64,000 nt of DNA from Planctomycetota bacterium. GTDB taxonomy: Bacteria; Planctomycetota; Phycisphaerae; Phycisphaerales; UBA1924. Of this stretch, positions 24,514-34,214 are shown piece by piece. The notes under the pieces are model-generated. The model saw only the letters and a list, made by a program, of their open reading frames with translations, did not search any database and was not told the origin of the DNA. The position numbers and the translations under genes are program-made. The DNA lies in contig JAFEBP010000020.1 in the NCBI GenBank assembly GCA_018242605.1, positions 62,001 through 126,000 of the forward strand. Reading direction: 5' to 3'. The first letter of the stretch is position 1; every line of letters starts with the position of its first letter.

Positions 24514-24891
24514 ATGAAGCATGCAGATAGCGATGCCCCGCTCATTGTCACCGGTTCAACGCCGGAAGCCGAGGCGTTTGATCGGCCCGCGGCGTACGCC
24601 CTGCGGGACCGCCTGGAGGGCTCCACCGTCTGCTCCGACCTGTGGTTCCTCAATCGGCCCGAACTGCGCACTCGCCCCGTGATCAGCATCGGCGGACCGG
24701 GAAACAACGCGCTCACCGCCTACCTCGCGGACAAACTCCCGGGCGTACTGGTGGTGGACGGCAAAATGGCCGTGCAGATGGGTGACGAACCGGTGCGGGC
24801 CTGCTGTTGGGGCGCCACGCCGGAACTGACCGCCAAGGCCGTTGCGCTGTTCGAGGAGCAGTTCGCGGAAGAATTCCTCTCCCGCGTGTGA
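24514..24891 (+). CDS. Conserved-looking protein of unknown function
   Basis: A 125-residue soluble protein I do not recognise. It reads as a compact alpha/beta domain: SDLWFLNRPELRTRPVISIG then GPGNNALTAYLADKLPGVLV, followed by KMAVQMGDEPVRACCWG and a C-terminal helix TAKAVALFEEQFAEEFL. The GGPGNNALT turn could be a nucleotide or phosphate loop, and the CCWG pair is unusual. It stands alone between clpS (divergent) and the giant surface-protein gene, from which a strong bidirectional terminator separates it. Function unknown. Confidence 0.75.
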   Translation: MKHADSDAPLIVTGSTPEAEAFDRPAAYALRDRLEGSTVCSDLWFLNRPELRTRPVISIGGPGNNALTAYLADKLPGVLVVDGKMAVQMGDEPVRACCWGATPELTAKAVALFEEQFAEEFLSRV

Positions 24892-24938
24892 CGCACGGCG
24901 CGACAGTCAATCGCGGCACGACCCCATCCGTTCAAAAA

Positions 24939-24975
24939 GAAACAGGCCCGACGCACCGGCGTCGGGCCTGTTGTT
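24939..24975. terminator. Strong bidirectional intrinsic terminator
   Basis: AACAGGCCCGACGC (24941-24954) and its exact complement (24959-24972) form a 14-base-pair stem with a 4-base loop. An A-run (24934-24938) precedes it and GTTTC-type T-rich sequence follows, so it can end transcription from both sides: the gene ending at 24891 and the giant gene ending at 24991. Confidence 0.85.
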
Positions 24976-24990
24976 TCTACCGAGTCAATC

Positions 24991-27900
24991 TCACGGGATC
25001 CGAGAGATCGGGTTAATGAAGCCCACCGGCACGGGCGTCGTGGACCAACCGCCGCCCAGGAGCAGGTCGTAGTGGGTCAGCGTGATGACGAACGGATTGC
25101 CGCCGCCGTTGACGGTGCCGGAGGACGCCTCGATCGCGAACCACGTCGGGCCCGGGCGGCTGAGGATCGCCTGCGACTCGTGCAGGCGGACCTCACCGAA
25201 CCGACGCGGCTGAACCGTGGTGGTGATCGTCGCCGGGGCCGATCCATCGAAGAAGCTGAGCTTAATCGTGATCGTGTTGACCTGATCGGTCGGGTTGTAG
25301 ATGTACAGCGTTTCAGTGTACTTGCTGCCGGCGAGGGCCGGATCGATGAAGGCGTCTCCGAAGAGGTACCGGACGCCGGCGTAGCCGGTGGCCGTGCTGC
25401 TGTCCGCATCGCGATTGCGGATCGCATCACCCGCGACGACGATCGGAAGGTTCGATGTGTACCGCAAGCCAGCGGGCTGTTCGGCGATCAAGCCGAAATC
25501 AGCGCTCGACAGCGTCACTTGGCCGCCGGGCTTGATGTCGAAGGTGCGGCCGAACTCCGGCAGATTCGCACGCATGTAGGAGCCGATGACCGTCACGGTC
25601 GCCGGGCTGTCGCTGGGGTTGAAGAGAACCGCTTCAGAGCTGCTGGTCTGGCCCTGGATCAGGTTGGTCACCGCGCCGGACTTGGACCCGCCGTCGGGGT
25701 CGCCGAGCACGCCGAACGCCGCGGAACCGTCGGCGGTGTAATGACTGAGGGACGCGACGATGCCCTCGAAAGAGGCCTGGTTGCTCGAACTCGTGGCTCT
25801 CGAGGTGAGCACGACGCTGAACACGCCGGTGGGCAGGTTCAACATGTCGTTCAGGGCGAAGCCGCCGCGCCGCTGACCGGCGACGGTCGTGGTGCTCGAA
25901 ACAGGATCCGCATCCGTCTGATAGGCCGTGAGCGTGACGTCGACACTGAACGGCGCGGGGTTGTAGAAGGTGATGAAGTCAAGAACCGCGCCCGGCTGAC
26001 GTTCGGCACGGGCGAACGTCCAGGACTGGCTCAGCCGTTCGGTGAACGAATCACCCACGGCGTTGCCGAAGTCGTAGTGGGCCAGCGTGGCACCCAAGGG
26101 CTGATCGGCAGCGATCTCGACGGAGTACGGAACGTTCTTCCGCAGACCGGGCACCTGGAAGGCGGTGCCGTCGACGACGGTCAGACCGCCGCGAGCGTTG
26201 GCCGCGACTGTCCCGCCCGGAACCACCGTCGCCGAACCGCCGTCCTCATACCGGAGAGTGACGGAGTAGTTGGCGGCGATGCCGGTGGGGTTGACGATGG
26301 AGATGAACTCACGGATCGAATCGCTCGCGAAGCCCTCGGGGAAGTAGAGGTAGTTCGTGAACGACTGCGTGTTGACGCACAAGCGATACGAGCCGATCGA
26401 GTCTCCCAGGCCGTCGATGACGACCCAGTACTGCTTGTTCGCCTCGCCGATGAAAGATGTGGACGCCGTGACGCCGGGGATGCCGTCGGCATCGAACGCC
26501 ACCTCGGACGTGGACAGTTCGTTCGGGTTTCGGAGCACCCGGATGGAAGCGTCGAGCAGCGAGCCCTGCGGCGTGGTCAACTGCACGTACACGCGCCCCG
26601 CGGCCGTGGTCGTGAAGGTGTAAAGGTCGCGGTCGCCGGGGACCTGGATCATGTCGTCCGCACAGCCGTCGCCGGTGCGGGTATTCGTGGTGAAGTGACT
26701 GGGGTTGTTGAAATCGATGTTGGACGCGGTACCGCCGCCGTCGCCACCGCCACCGTTGGACGGCTCGGGGCCCGTCATCTTGATGCGGTATTCTCCGGTG
26801 AAGGTGGCCCCGGGCACACCGGTGGCAGCCTCGACCAACACGTAGAACTTCGTGCCCGCCGCGATATTCGACAGCGTGATGGACACTTCCTGGAGAGCCG
26901 AAGTCGCCGCGGCAGTCTGGAGCACGACGCCCGCGGCATTCATGACCGTGATGCGCGGCGCCAGTCGGCCGTACGAAGTGTCGAAGGGCAGCACTGAAAC
27001 GACTTGTGTGCCCGCAAGGATCGAGGTAAAGGTGAACAGGTCGGTGTCGTTCGCGGGCTGGATCTTGGGGTTCGTGACGCCGTCGCCGACGAAGTCTCCG
27101 CCGATCTGGCCCGAGCCGGTGCTGGTGTTGATGTTGATCACCGCATTGGCGTCGGATAGAGCGAACTCGCCGATGTTGGGATAGTCGTCCAGCGGACGGG
27201 TGTTGACGCTCACCGTGTAGCGGCCGAAGTTGACCGTCTGGGTATTGGGCGTCATCGGGTCTTCGAAGCCCTCGACCACGACGTAGTAGGTCGTGTCGCG
27301 CACGGCGTCGAAGAAGAGGCTCGCCTGGAAGAAGGTCGCACTGTCGTCGCCGATGGACTGCGCGATGATGTTCGCGTTCCCGTCGAGCACGGTCACCTTC
27401 GGACGGATGAGGCTGCCCGTGGGTCGAGAGACCAGGACGCCCGCCTCACCAGTGGTGGATGCGGTGAACTTGAACAGGTCGCTGTCGGCCGAAGTCTCGA
27501 TGTTGCCGGCAATGTTGCCCTGCCCGCTGCCCGTATCGATCACGATCGGGGCCGCGTACTGGTACTCGCCGGTGTCGTAGACGGCGTCGGCGTTGGTGTC
27601 GCCGTCGGGGTAATCGTCCGTGGCGGTGAACGCCACTGTGACGCGGTACTGCCCCTGGTCACCGTTGGGGTCAAGGCCGGCGACCCGGATGTAGTAGTAC
27701 GGGTACTCGCGGTTCTCGCCGGGGGGAGCGACTTGAATGATGCGGTCCGGAGTCACGGGATTGCGCACTTGAATGGTGCGAACGCCCGTGGTGTTGTCGT
27801 TGGTCGCCACGCGGAGAACGATCGGGTTGTTGACGTCCGCCAGGCCGCTGTCGCCGGTGATGTCTTCGCTGATCTCCCACACGCGGACGGTCGGACGCAT

Positions 27901-30900
27901 CGACGCATCGATGCCCTGCACCGTGATGGTGTAGGTTCCGAACGTGCGCGGCTGGAAGCGGAAGATGTCCGAATCGCCGGGGTTCTCGATCGAGCCGTCG
28001 ACCGAGCCGCTGCCCAGGAAGTCGAAGAGCTTGATGTCCGGGGCATTCGAGAGGACGTGGTCCGTCGGCGCGTCATCGACGTACGCCGCGGTCTGAATGT
28101 CAATGCGGTACGTGCCCTCCGTGCCGCTGAAGCCCTGCGCGAGCACAAAGTACTGCTCGCCGGCCCGTGCGGTGAACGAACCCGACACCGTTGCGCCCGG
28201 CTGGCCGTTGCCCGAACCGTTGACGACGAGTTGCAACTGGCCGGAGTTGGGGTCGAACTTGCCGACTTGCAGGTTCGCGATGAGCGTGTTGGAGGTCGGC
28301 ACCAGCGACACGGTCGTGACGCCGGATCCGGGCACGGCGAAGACCATCCAGTCCGCGTCGTTGGGATTGGCCGGGGTGTTGTTGATCTCACCCAAGATCG
28401 AGCCGCGACCATCGTCTCCCACCGCGATCGGCGTCGCGACGTTCCCGTTGTTGAAATCAGGAGCGTTGTCGGTGTGGTCGTCAACCACCTCGCGACCGTT
28501 CTCCACGTCGCGAGCGTTGAGCGGCATGTCGTTGACAAGCAGCGCGTACCCGCCCGTGGAATACCGGTAGTCGATCTCCCGCGGGATGTTCAGCACGCGC
28601 TCCGCCGGATCGGCGGGCGCACCGTCGCTGTACTTGACCGCGCTCTCGACCTGGATGTAATAAATCTTGCCGGCCTCCACGTCGATCACCGCACGGGGAT
28701 CACGCGAGAAGAACGAGGCGAGGTTCGTGCCGGTGAAATCGTTCTGGAACTCACCGATGTTCGCCGGGTTGTTGTCGAAATACCCGATCTGGATGAAGTC
28801 GTTATTGAACACGCGGATGGCCGCGTCGAGGTAGCTGGAAACCGTTGCCGTCTGCACCGTGAAGTCTGGCAGAAGTTCGGCGAACACGTCGGCGATAAGG
28901 CTGGTGGAGATGCGGATTTCCGCGGCCCCGTCGGCCTCCGCACGGAAGTAATACATGTCCACATCGTCGATCGTGGAAATGATGCCGAAATCTCCGGCCT
29001 CGGTCCGCGCGTTGCCGGTCGAGGGATGTACCCGGCCCGCGCGGGTCGAGTTGCCGTGGATCGGCTGATTCTCAGTATTGACCTGGTTGGTGCCGTCGCC
29101 GGTGGTGAAGTTGGTGTCGATCTTCGTGGCGGTGGCGAACTGCCCGTTGCCGCCTTCTTCACCGTACGTGCTGTTGATGTCGAACACGGTGCCGTCGTCG
29201 CCCAGCGTGGGCTGAGCATCGGCCCGCAGCGTGATCGTGTAGCGACCGGTGCCGCCGGTGGGAGAACTCACTTCGATGTAGTACACCGAACCGCCCCAGA
29301 CTCCCGGGATCACGAGCGCGTTGTTCGTGAGCGGCGGTCCGGCCGTGGACTGGTCGATTCCGCCCGCGGGATCGGGGAACGGGGGAGAAATCGTGTCGTT
29401 GGTGTAGATGACGTTGAAGTTGGAATCGAAGACGCGGACGACCGCGTTGATGAACGATCCCGAGGCGGGCGATACGACCAACTGCAGGCGTGTCGCGGGA
29501 CGGTCGTGGCGGTCCCACTCGGCGGGGTTGCCGTCGTCGAACGCCGAGAGCGCGAACACGGTCGCCGCGGGCGCGGGAGGCGCGTCAACGACGTAGTCGA
29601 CGCCGTTGTTCATCGCCGCCCAGGTGAACGAGTCATCGCCGTTGAACGGACCAGTAATCGCGGAGAACTGCGCCACGTGCGCAGCCGGGATCGGCCCGCC
29701 CGGACCGGGGTTCTGCACCGTCGTGAAGTCGCCGCCGACATACAGCACTTCCTGCGGGCTGCCGTTGTCGAGCGGATCGGTGATGCTGGGTTCCTGCGCG
29801 TCGGTGACCGCTTCGAGCGACCACACGATGCCATTGGTGCCCGGACCAAAGAAGTTGTTGCTGTACGCGCCAACGGCGCCTGCCGGAGCGTTGTCATCGA
29901 GCGGACCGTACTCGGCGATGTTGCCGACCGGGATCCCGCCCAGATCGGTGAAATCACCGCCGATGACCAGCACCGACGGGATCACGTTCGCGGAGTTGTT
30001 GATGTCCGGAGGGTTCCACACCTGCAGGGCGTGCACCGGACCGTTGGTATCGCTCGGTGCGTTCTCGTCGAGGAACTCCCAGACCAAAATGGGGTTGTAG
30101 CCGGGGAGTGACGGATCTGCCGGGTCGGGCGCGGGGCCCGCCCCGTCCAAGTCCCAGAGTTTGCGACCGAACTTGGCGAGGTTGCCCGCACCGTTCAGGT
30201 TGCCGGCCTGGGTGAACTCGCCGCCGACCACGAGCACCTTCGCCGCCTCGCGAGCTCCGTCCGGCCCGTCCGGATCAACATCGTCGATGACGGCCAATGC
30301 GTATACGGGACCATTGACGTTGCCCGCGGGAGCGTTGCGGCTCGGCGAGCCGAACTCCAGCGCGCCGATCTCAACGCCGTTCCAGGTCGCGATGTTGGTG
30401 CGTTGCACCGGGTTGCCGTTGACGGTGACGTTCGCCGTGAACTGACCGCCGATGATGAGACTGATCGGCGCGTCCGGCGGATCGAGCACTTCGTCCAGCG
30501 CGGGCGGGTTGCCGCCAGGACCCGGCGGAACGGCGGGACGCTGCGCGCCCGGATCGGGCGGGTCCCAAGTGGTCAGCGCATACACCGGACCATCGACGCC
30601 CGTTCCGGGCGCGGACCAGCCCGCGTTGAGATCAAACGCCGCCAAGTGATTCGCGGGAAGGCCGGGCGTGTACTGTCCGAACGCGTCGACAGCGCCGGCC
30701 ACATCCGTGAAATCGCCGCCGATGAAGAGCTGCGGCCCCGCCGGATCGTCAACCTGTGGCAGCGGTCCCGAGCCATCGGGATCGAACGCCACCGGGTCAT
30801 ATACCGTTGCCGCACGCACCGTGCCATTGACCGACCCGCCGTCAGCCCATTCCCACCGGGCGGTCTGCTGGTTGTACAGCCAGAACGCCAGATTGCGGAT

Positions 30901-32910
30901 GAACTGGGGACCGAACGGCGTGGGCACGATGAGATCGAAATCGCCGCCAACCACCAGGATGTGCTGCAACGGGTTCCCGCCGGCCTGACCGGTGGGATTC
31001 CAGTCGTACAGCACGTGGATCTCGGCGTTGTCTGTCCCCGGGGTGTCCGGGTTGTTGTTAAACCCGTAGGTCACATTGAAGTTGGGGTCAAAGCTCTGGT
31101 TGCCGGTGTACCAATAGTCCGCTGCGTCCCACACCGCGAGCGTTCGGTTGGTCACGGGGAACGGAGTGCCCGGATCGGCCTGATTGAAGGAACCGCCAAT
31201 ATACAGCGATGTGCCCTGATCGTCGTTGTTGCCCTGGTACGTGGTCAGCATGTCCACGGGCGGGACAAACTGGAAGACGTCGGTATCACCGGCGCCCCAG
31301 ATGCGCCCCTGGCCGGTGGCGGAGACTACCTGACCACGATCACGCAACGGATTGTTGTCCGGGTCGAGAAGGAAAGTCGGCTGCGTGAACCGCAGCACGG
31401 TGGATTCCTTGAAAACTCGGCGTGCATTGGCCTGTTCGGCGGGCGTAGGAGGCTGCGTCAACTGGGGAGTGTTGACGTGATCATCGATCGGGTCGGCCGC
31501 GTCAAACGTGTGGTTGGCCTCGATATCCAGCGTGAACTGCACCTGGCTGTTCACTTCGAACCCGTCGACCACGATGAAGTACCGATGCCCGCCCACCAGC
31601 GGAACCTGCAGTTCGGCGCTGGCGCCGATGTAGTCGTCGTTCAGCTTGATGAGCCTGCCGGTGTCGTCGAACACCCGCACGGCCGGATCAGTGACCGGCG
31701 CCAGGCCCGTGGGCTGCACCGTGATAAACGCCGTCTCGTCGCCTTGGGCGATGAAGGTGTACGAAGCAGTCTGGAACGTGGGAGGAGTCGGGGTGGGCGG
31801 CGGCGGGTTGTTGGCCGGACCGAAGCCGATGAACGCGTCGGCCGTGCTGAACAGCCGGGTGACGGGGTTGAGCGGAGTGTCTGCCGCCTTGCCATCGAGC
31901 ACAAGGAAGAACAGGCCCGTGGCCAGATTCACGTTCGCGTTGCGGATCTCGTCGCTACGCACGCGAATGTAGAAGGTCTGCCCGGGCTCCGCCTTGATCG
32001 TCGTAAATGCGTCCTGCAACCGGCCCGAAACGCTGTCGGCCGCGATCTGGGCGCCGGTGGAGTCGTAGACCTCCAGCCGGGTGTCGAGGCGCCGCGTGAG
32101 GTTGGTCTGTGTCGACTGCGCATCGATCGTCACGATGCTGTTGTACGTGTCGTCGTTGGGGACGACGTACTTGTAGACGATGTCCTGCTGACGCAGCCCC
32201 AGCACGCCGAAGATCGGCGTGATCGGCGGCATGCCGGTGGCCAGATCGGGCACGGGGCTTCCCGCCTCGCGACCAATTCCCACGTCCGCCGGAGTTTCCT
32301 GCCCGATGTCGAACGTCGTGCTCGTCGTGGCGACTCGCAGCGTATACGTGCCCTGGGCCGCGCTCTCGGAACTCACCACCACGTAATACGTGTGGTTGGC
32401 CTGCGCAACAAAGCCCACCCAACCGTCCCGGGCAACCCCGGAAGTGAGCGTGCCGTTGGTGGATCCCGTCGCGACAATGTCAGTCAGATTGGCCGAACCG
32501 TACACCGTGACCTTGGTGTTCAAGTTGCTGGCCGGGGCCTCGTTCGACGTGTCCGCCAACACCCGGACGAAGTCCGTGGTGAGCGGCGCGAACTGGAAAT
32601 AGTCGTTGTCGGTGGTCGGCGCCGCGGGATTAATGGCACCCGTTCCGGTTCCGTTGCCGGCGCCGTCCAGGTTCACCATGATCGCCGTCGCGAACGAGCC
32701 TTCCAGCATGGAACGCTCTTCCAACCCTTCGAGCGTCAGCCGCCGGTCAGCCCCTGGGGCTGTCAGACCCAGTGCCCGCCCGACGCCCGCGAGCAGCGAT
32801 GAGGGTGAGAACGACGGCACCGCTCCGCCGCGGCGGTGCCGCGAGGCGAAACGGGACATGCTGGGGAGTTCGACCTTCGAGAGCAGAGAACGCAAGTTCC
32901 CTCGATCCAT
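24991..32910 (-). CDS. Giant secreted PPC-repeat surface protein with inserted seven-repeat propeller
   Basis: About 2639 residues, the largest gene of the window. I use the ATG at 32910, which has GGAG six bases upstream; ATGs at 32922 and 32964 are alternatives. Near residue 60 the text RRLTLEGLEERSMLEG matches the planctomycete extracellular N-terminal motif (basic residue, hydrophobics, then LExR). From there to the C-terminus many pre-peptidase-C-like beta sandwiches recur (DNDYFQF-, D-DLFTFTST-, 'YYVVVEGFED' types). Between about residues 545 and 1135 lie seven copies of a [FYIV]-[IV]-GG-x-F repeat with 'NGPVYAL' turns, a beta-propeller. No C-terminal anchor is obvious. It is probably exported and involved in the cell surface or adhesion. 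Confidence 0.85.
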   Translation of the reverse strand: MDRGNLRSLLSKVELPSMSRFASRHRRGGAVPSFSPSSLLAGVGRALGLTAPGADRRLTLEGLEERSMLEGSFATAIMVNLDGAGNGTGTGAINPAAPTTDNDYFQFAPLTTDFVRVLADTSNEAPASNLNTKVTVYGSANLTDIVATGSTNGTLTSGVARDGWVGFVAQANHTYYVVVSSESAAQGTYTLRVATTSTTFDIGQETPADVGIGREAGSPVPDLATGMPPITPIFGVLGLRQQDIVYKYVVPNDDTYNSIVTIDAQSTQTNLTRRLDTRLEVYDSTGAQIAADSVSGRLQDAFTTIKAEPGQTFYIRVRSDEIRNANVNLATGLFFLVLDGKAADTPLNPVTRLFSTADAFIGFGPANNPPPPTPTPPTFQTASYTFIAQGDETAFITVQPTGLAPVTDPAVRVFDDTGRLIKLNDDYIGASAELQVPLVGGHRYFIVVDGFEVNSQVQFTLDIEANHTFDAADPIDDHVNTPQLTQPPTPAEQANARRVFKESTVLRFTQPTFLLDPDNNPLRDRGQVVSATGQGRIWGAGDTDVFQFVPPVDMLTTYQGNNDDQGTSLYIGGSFNQADPGTPFPVTNRTLAVWDAADYWYTGNQSFDPNFNVTYGFNNNPDTPGTDNAEIHVLYDWNPTGQAGGNPLQHILVVGGDFDLIVPTPFGPQFIRNLAFWLYNQQTARWEWADGGSVNGTVRAATVYDPVAFDPDGSGPLPQVDDPAGPQLFIGGDFTDVAGAVDAFGQYTPGLPANHLAAFDLNAGWSAPGTGVDGPVYALTTWDPPDPGAQRPAVPPGPGGNPPALDEVLDPPDAPISLIIGGQFTANVTVNGNPVQRTNIATWNGVEIGALEFGSPSRNAPAGNVNGPVYALAVIDDVDPDGPDGAREAAKVLVVGGEFTQAGNLNGAGNLAKFGRKLWDLDGAGPAPDPADPSLPGYNPILVWEFLDENAPSDTNGPVHALQVWNPPDINNSANVIPSVLVIGGDFTDLGGIPVGNIAEYGPLDDNAPAGAVGAYSNNFFGPGTNGIVWSLEAVTDAQEPSITDPLDNGSPQEVLYVGGDFTTVQNPGPGGPIPAAHVAQFSAITGPFNGDDSFTWAAMNNGVDYVVDAPPAPAATVFALSAFDDGNPAEWDRHDRPATRLQLVVSPASGSFINAVVRVFDSNFNVIYTNDTISPPFPDPAGGIDQSTAGPPLTNNALVIPGVWGGSVYYIEVSSPTGGTGRYTITLRADAQPTLGDDGTVFDINSTYGEEGGNGQFATATKIDTNFTTGDGTNQVNTENQPIHGNSTRAGRVHPSTGNARTEAGDFGIISTIDDVDMYYFRAEADGAAEIRISTSLIADVFAELLPDFTVQTATVSSYLDAAIRVFNNDFIQIGYFDNNPANIGEFQNDFTGTNLASFFSRDPRAVIDVEAGKIYYIQVESAVKYSDGAPADPAERVLNIPREIDYRYSTGGYALLVNDMPLNARDVENGREVVDDHTDNAPDFNNGNVATPIAVGDDGRGSILGEINNTPANPNDADWMVFAVPGSGVTTVSLVPTSNTLIANLQVGKFDPNSGQLQLVVNGSGNGQPGATVSGSFTARAGEQYFVLAQGFSGTEGTYRIDIQTAAYVDDAPTDHVLSNAPDIKLFDFLGSGSVDGSIENPGDSDIFRFQPRTFGTYTITVQGIDASMRPTVRVWEISEDITGDSGLADVNNPIVLRVATNDNTTGVRTIQVRNPVTPDRIIQVAPPGENREYPYYYIRVAGLDPNGDQGQYRVTVAFTATDDYPDGDTNADAVYDTGEYQYAAPIVIDTGSGQGNIAGNIETSADSDLFKFTASTTGEAGVLVSRPTGSLIRPKVTVLDGNANIIAQSIGDDSATFFQASLFFDAVRDTTYYVVVEGFEDPMTPNTQTVNFGRYTVSVNTRPLDDYPNIGEFALSDANAVININTSTGSGQIGGDFVGDGVTNPKIQPANDTDLFTFTSILAGTQVVSVLPFDTSYGRLAPRITVMNAAGVVLQTAAATSALQEVSITLSNIAAGTKFYVLVEAATGVPGATFTGEYRIKMTGPEPSNGGGGDGGGTASNIDFNNPSHFTTNTRTGDGCADDMIQVPGDRDLYTFTTTAAGRVYVQLTTPQGSLLDASIRVLRNPNELSTSEVAFDADGIPGVTASTSFIGEANKQYWVVIDGLGDSIGSYRLCVNTQSFTNYLYFPEGFASDSIREFISIVNPTGIAANYSVTLRYEDGGSATVVPGGTVAANARGGLTVVDGTAFQVPGLRKNVPYSVEIAADQPLGATLAHYDFGNAVGDSFTERLSQSWTFARAERQPGAVLDFITFYNPAPFSVDVTLTAYQTDADPVSSTTTVAGQRRGGFALNDMLNLPTGVFSVVLTSRATSSSNQASFEGIVASLSHYTADGSAAFGVLGDPDGGSKSGAVTNLIQGQTSSSEAVLFNPSDSPATVTVIGSYMRANLPEFGRTFDIKPGGQVTLSSADFGLIAEQPAGLRYTSNLPIVVAGDAIRNRDADSSTATGYAGVRYLFGDAFIDPALAGSKYTETLYIYNPTDQVNTITIKLSFFDGSAPATITTTVQPRRFGEVRLHESQAILSRPGPTWFAIEASSGTVNGGGNPFVITLTHYDLLLGGGWSTTPVPVGFINPISRIP

Positions 32911-33422
32911 GACACGCTCCATATTGTGCGAAGCCGACGGCGCACCCCGACCAGATCGGGGCAATGCGAAACCGGCTCATTCCCCGCGAACGGGAGGGTC
33001 AAGATTACCCCAGCCGTTGGCATCCGTCCTGCCCGGTCAGGCCCCCCACGGCCCGGCCGAACGAACCCAACTTTGCTCTCAACCTTGACACCGCGCTCGC
33101 GGATTCACGACAGCATACCGAACATCCGGGCTTTTCGTCCAGTGCGTTTGAGCGCGCCCTGACCGTTTCCCGTCCGCCGATAGTATGGCAACCCGGTGCG
33201 CACCGGGAAACCAATAGGTCATTCGGACCTGAATTCCCGAAGGTTGCGTCCGCAACGCCTCTTGGGCGTTCGGATTCCACACCCCGTCACGGCGAAGTTC
33301 AGACCGCATCAAAATCCAGATGTTCGACACATTTTCGGGTACCTCGACCCACCCGCGGCACCAGGCTCGACCGCGACTGGGCTCACCGGGGTTCCACAGC
33401 GACGGCCGCTCAGACGCGTCCA
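32911..33422. other. 512-base intergenic region
   Basis: No convincing gene. Short frames here are arginine/proline-rich and frame-independent, as expected from GC-rich noncoding DNA. The only feature I see is a perfect 16-base palindrome at 33192-33207 (CCCGGTGC / GCACCGGG), which may be an operator or nothing. I found no good promoter for the giant gene. Confidence 0.6.
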
Positions 33423-34127
33423 TCATGATCGGACGGCCTGCTCCATGGTGCGGCGAACAGCAGCTTCGGCGACCAAATCACTGGCGTCGTAGATCGGAAG
33501 GGGGCAGTTCTCCTTCGACACCAGCAAAGGGGCCTCGCTGCTGGCGAGGATCACCGCTTCGCAACCGGCCTGAGCCATCCTCCCGATTGTGTCGAGCACC
33601 ATCGCACGCGACTGAGGATGGATTTGACCGAAAATCAACTCGTTGAAGATGATGTGATCAATGGCCTTCGCGTCATCCGGTTTGGGGGCGAGCACCTGGA
33701 TGCCCCGGATTCCAAGGTGCATCTGGAACGTTGAGGAGTTCATCACCAACTCGGTTCCGATGATCCCCACCACGCGTCGGCCGTCCCGCGAGACCGATTG
33801 CCCGACAAGGTCCGTCATGGTGAGCCAAGGGATCGGCGAACCCACCTCCGCGAGTTGCACGGCGTGCTGCACCGCGGCGTCGGGGGTCAGGCAGAACTCG
33901 GCGCCGCAGCGGGCCAGCAACTCCGCCGACCTGCGGAGCAGTTTCCCCACCGTCATCCAATCATCTCGACGAATCGCATCAATGTACTGAGCGAGAGGTT
34001 CGTTATGCACCGAGAGCCTCGGGTGCTCGCCCGGCGGACGCAGACGCGCCGACTGCCGCGTGATCGCCTGGTAGAAGAGCGCTGCGCCCTCGGGGCTGAC
34101 TGCGACGATACCAATATGGCTGCTCAC
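33423..34127 (-). CDS. Aspartate/glutamate racemase-fold protein lacking both catalytic cysteines
   Basis: A 234-residue protein. The start is the GTG at 34127, with GGAG (34139-34136) eight bases upstream; an ATG at 34193 would add 22 residues. The fold is that of the Asp/Glu racemase family: GIVAVSPEGAALFYQAITR, GRRVVGIIGTELVMNSSTFQ and GCEAVILASSEAPLL. The first catalytic Cys (usually in a CTNT-type turn) is replaced in GAEFCLTPDAAVQHA. The second (usually GCTE) is Ser in ASSE. Racemisation by the two-cysteine mechanism is therefore unlikely. It could be a binding protein, a hydrolase or a degenerate enzyme. Confidence 0.8.
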   Translation of the reverse strand: MSSHIGIVAVSPEGAALFYQAITRQSARLRPPGEHPRLSVHNEPLAQYIDAIRRDDWMTVGKLLRRSAELLARCGAEFCLTPDAAVQHAVQLAEVGSPIPWLTMTDLVGQSVSRDGRRVVGIIGTELVMNSSTFQMHLGIRGIQVLAPKPDDAKAIDHIIFNELIFGQIHPQSRAMVLDTIGRMAQAGCEAVILASSEAPLLVSKENCPLPIYDASDLVAEAAVRRTMEQAVRS

Positions 34128-34135
34128 GGTGAGGT

Positions 34136-34139
34136 CTCC
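34136..34139 (-). promoter_or_regulatory. Shine-Dalgarno site fixing the GTG start of the racemase-like gene
   Basis: GGAG on the minus strand, eight bases before the GTG at 34127. It is the reason for choosing the GTG over the upstream ATG at 34193. Confidence 0.65.
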
Positions 34140-34174
34140 GAAAGACAAGTCTAACCCCGCTGGGTACGCGGCGT

Positions 34175-34214
34175 TCGCAGGATCAGTTCGCAACCTGATC
34201 GCAAACTGGTCGCA
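34175..34214. repeat. Four helically phased TCGCA repeats (operator candidate)
   Basis: TCGCA occurs at 34175, 34188, 34199 and 34210. The last three are one helical turn (11 bases) apart. GATCAG/CTGATC arms with an 8-base spacer overlap the array. The position, 50-90 bases upstream of the GTG at 34127, suits a regulator site for the racemase-like gene. Confidence 0.45.

Noticed and set aside
27733..30111. 792-residue plus-strand open frame opposite the giant gene
   Set aside because: Low-complexity Val/Arg/Asp text without domains; it is the complement of PPC repeats.
30403..32802. 799-residue plus-strand open frame opposite the giant gene
   Set aside because: Same reason: an antisense shadow of a well-supported gene.
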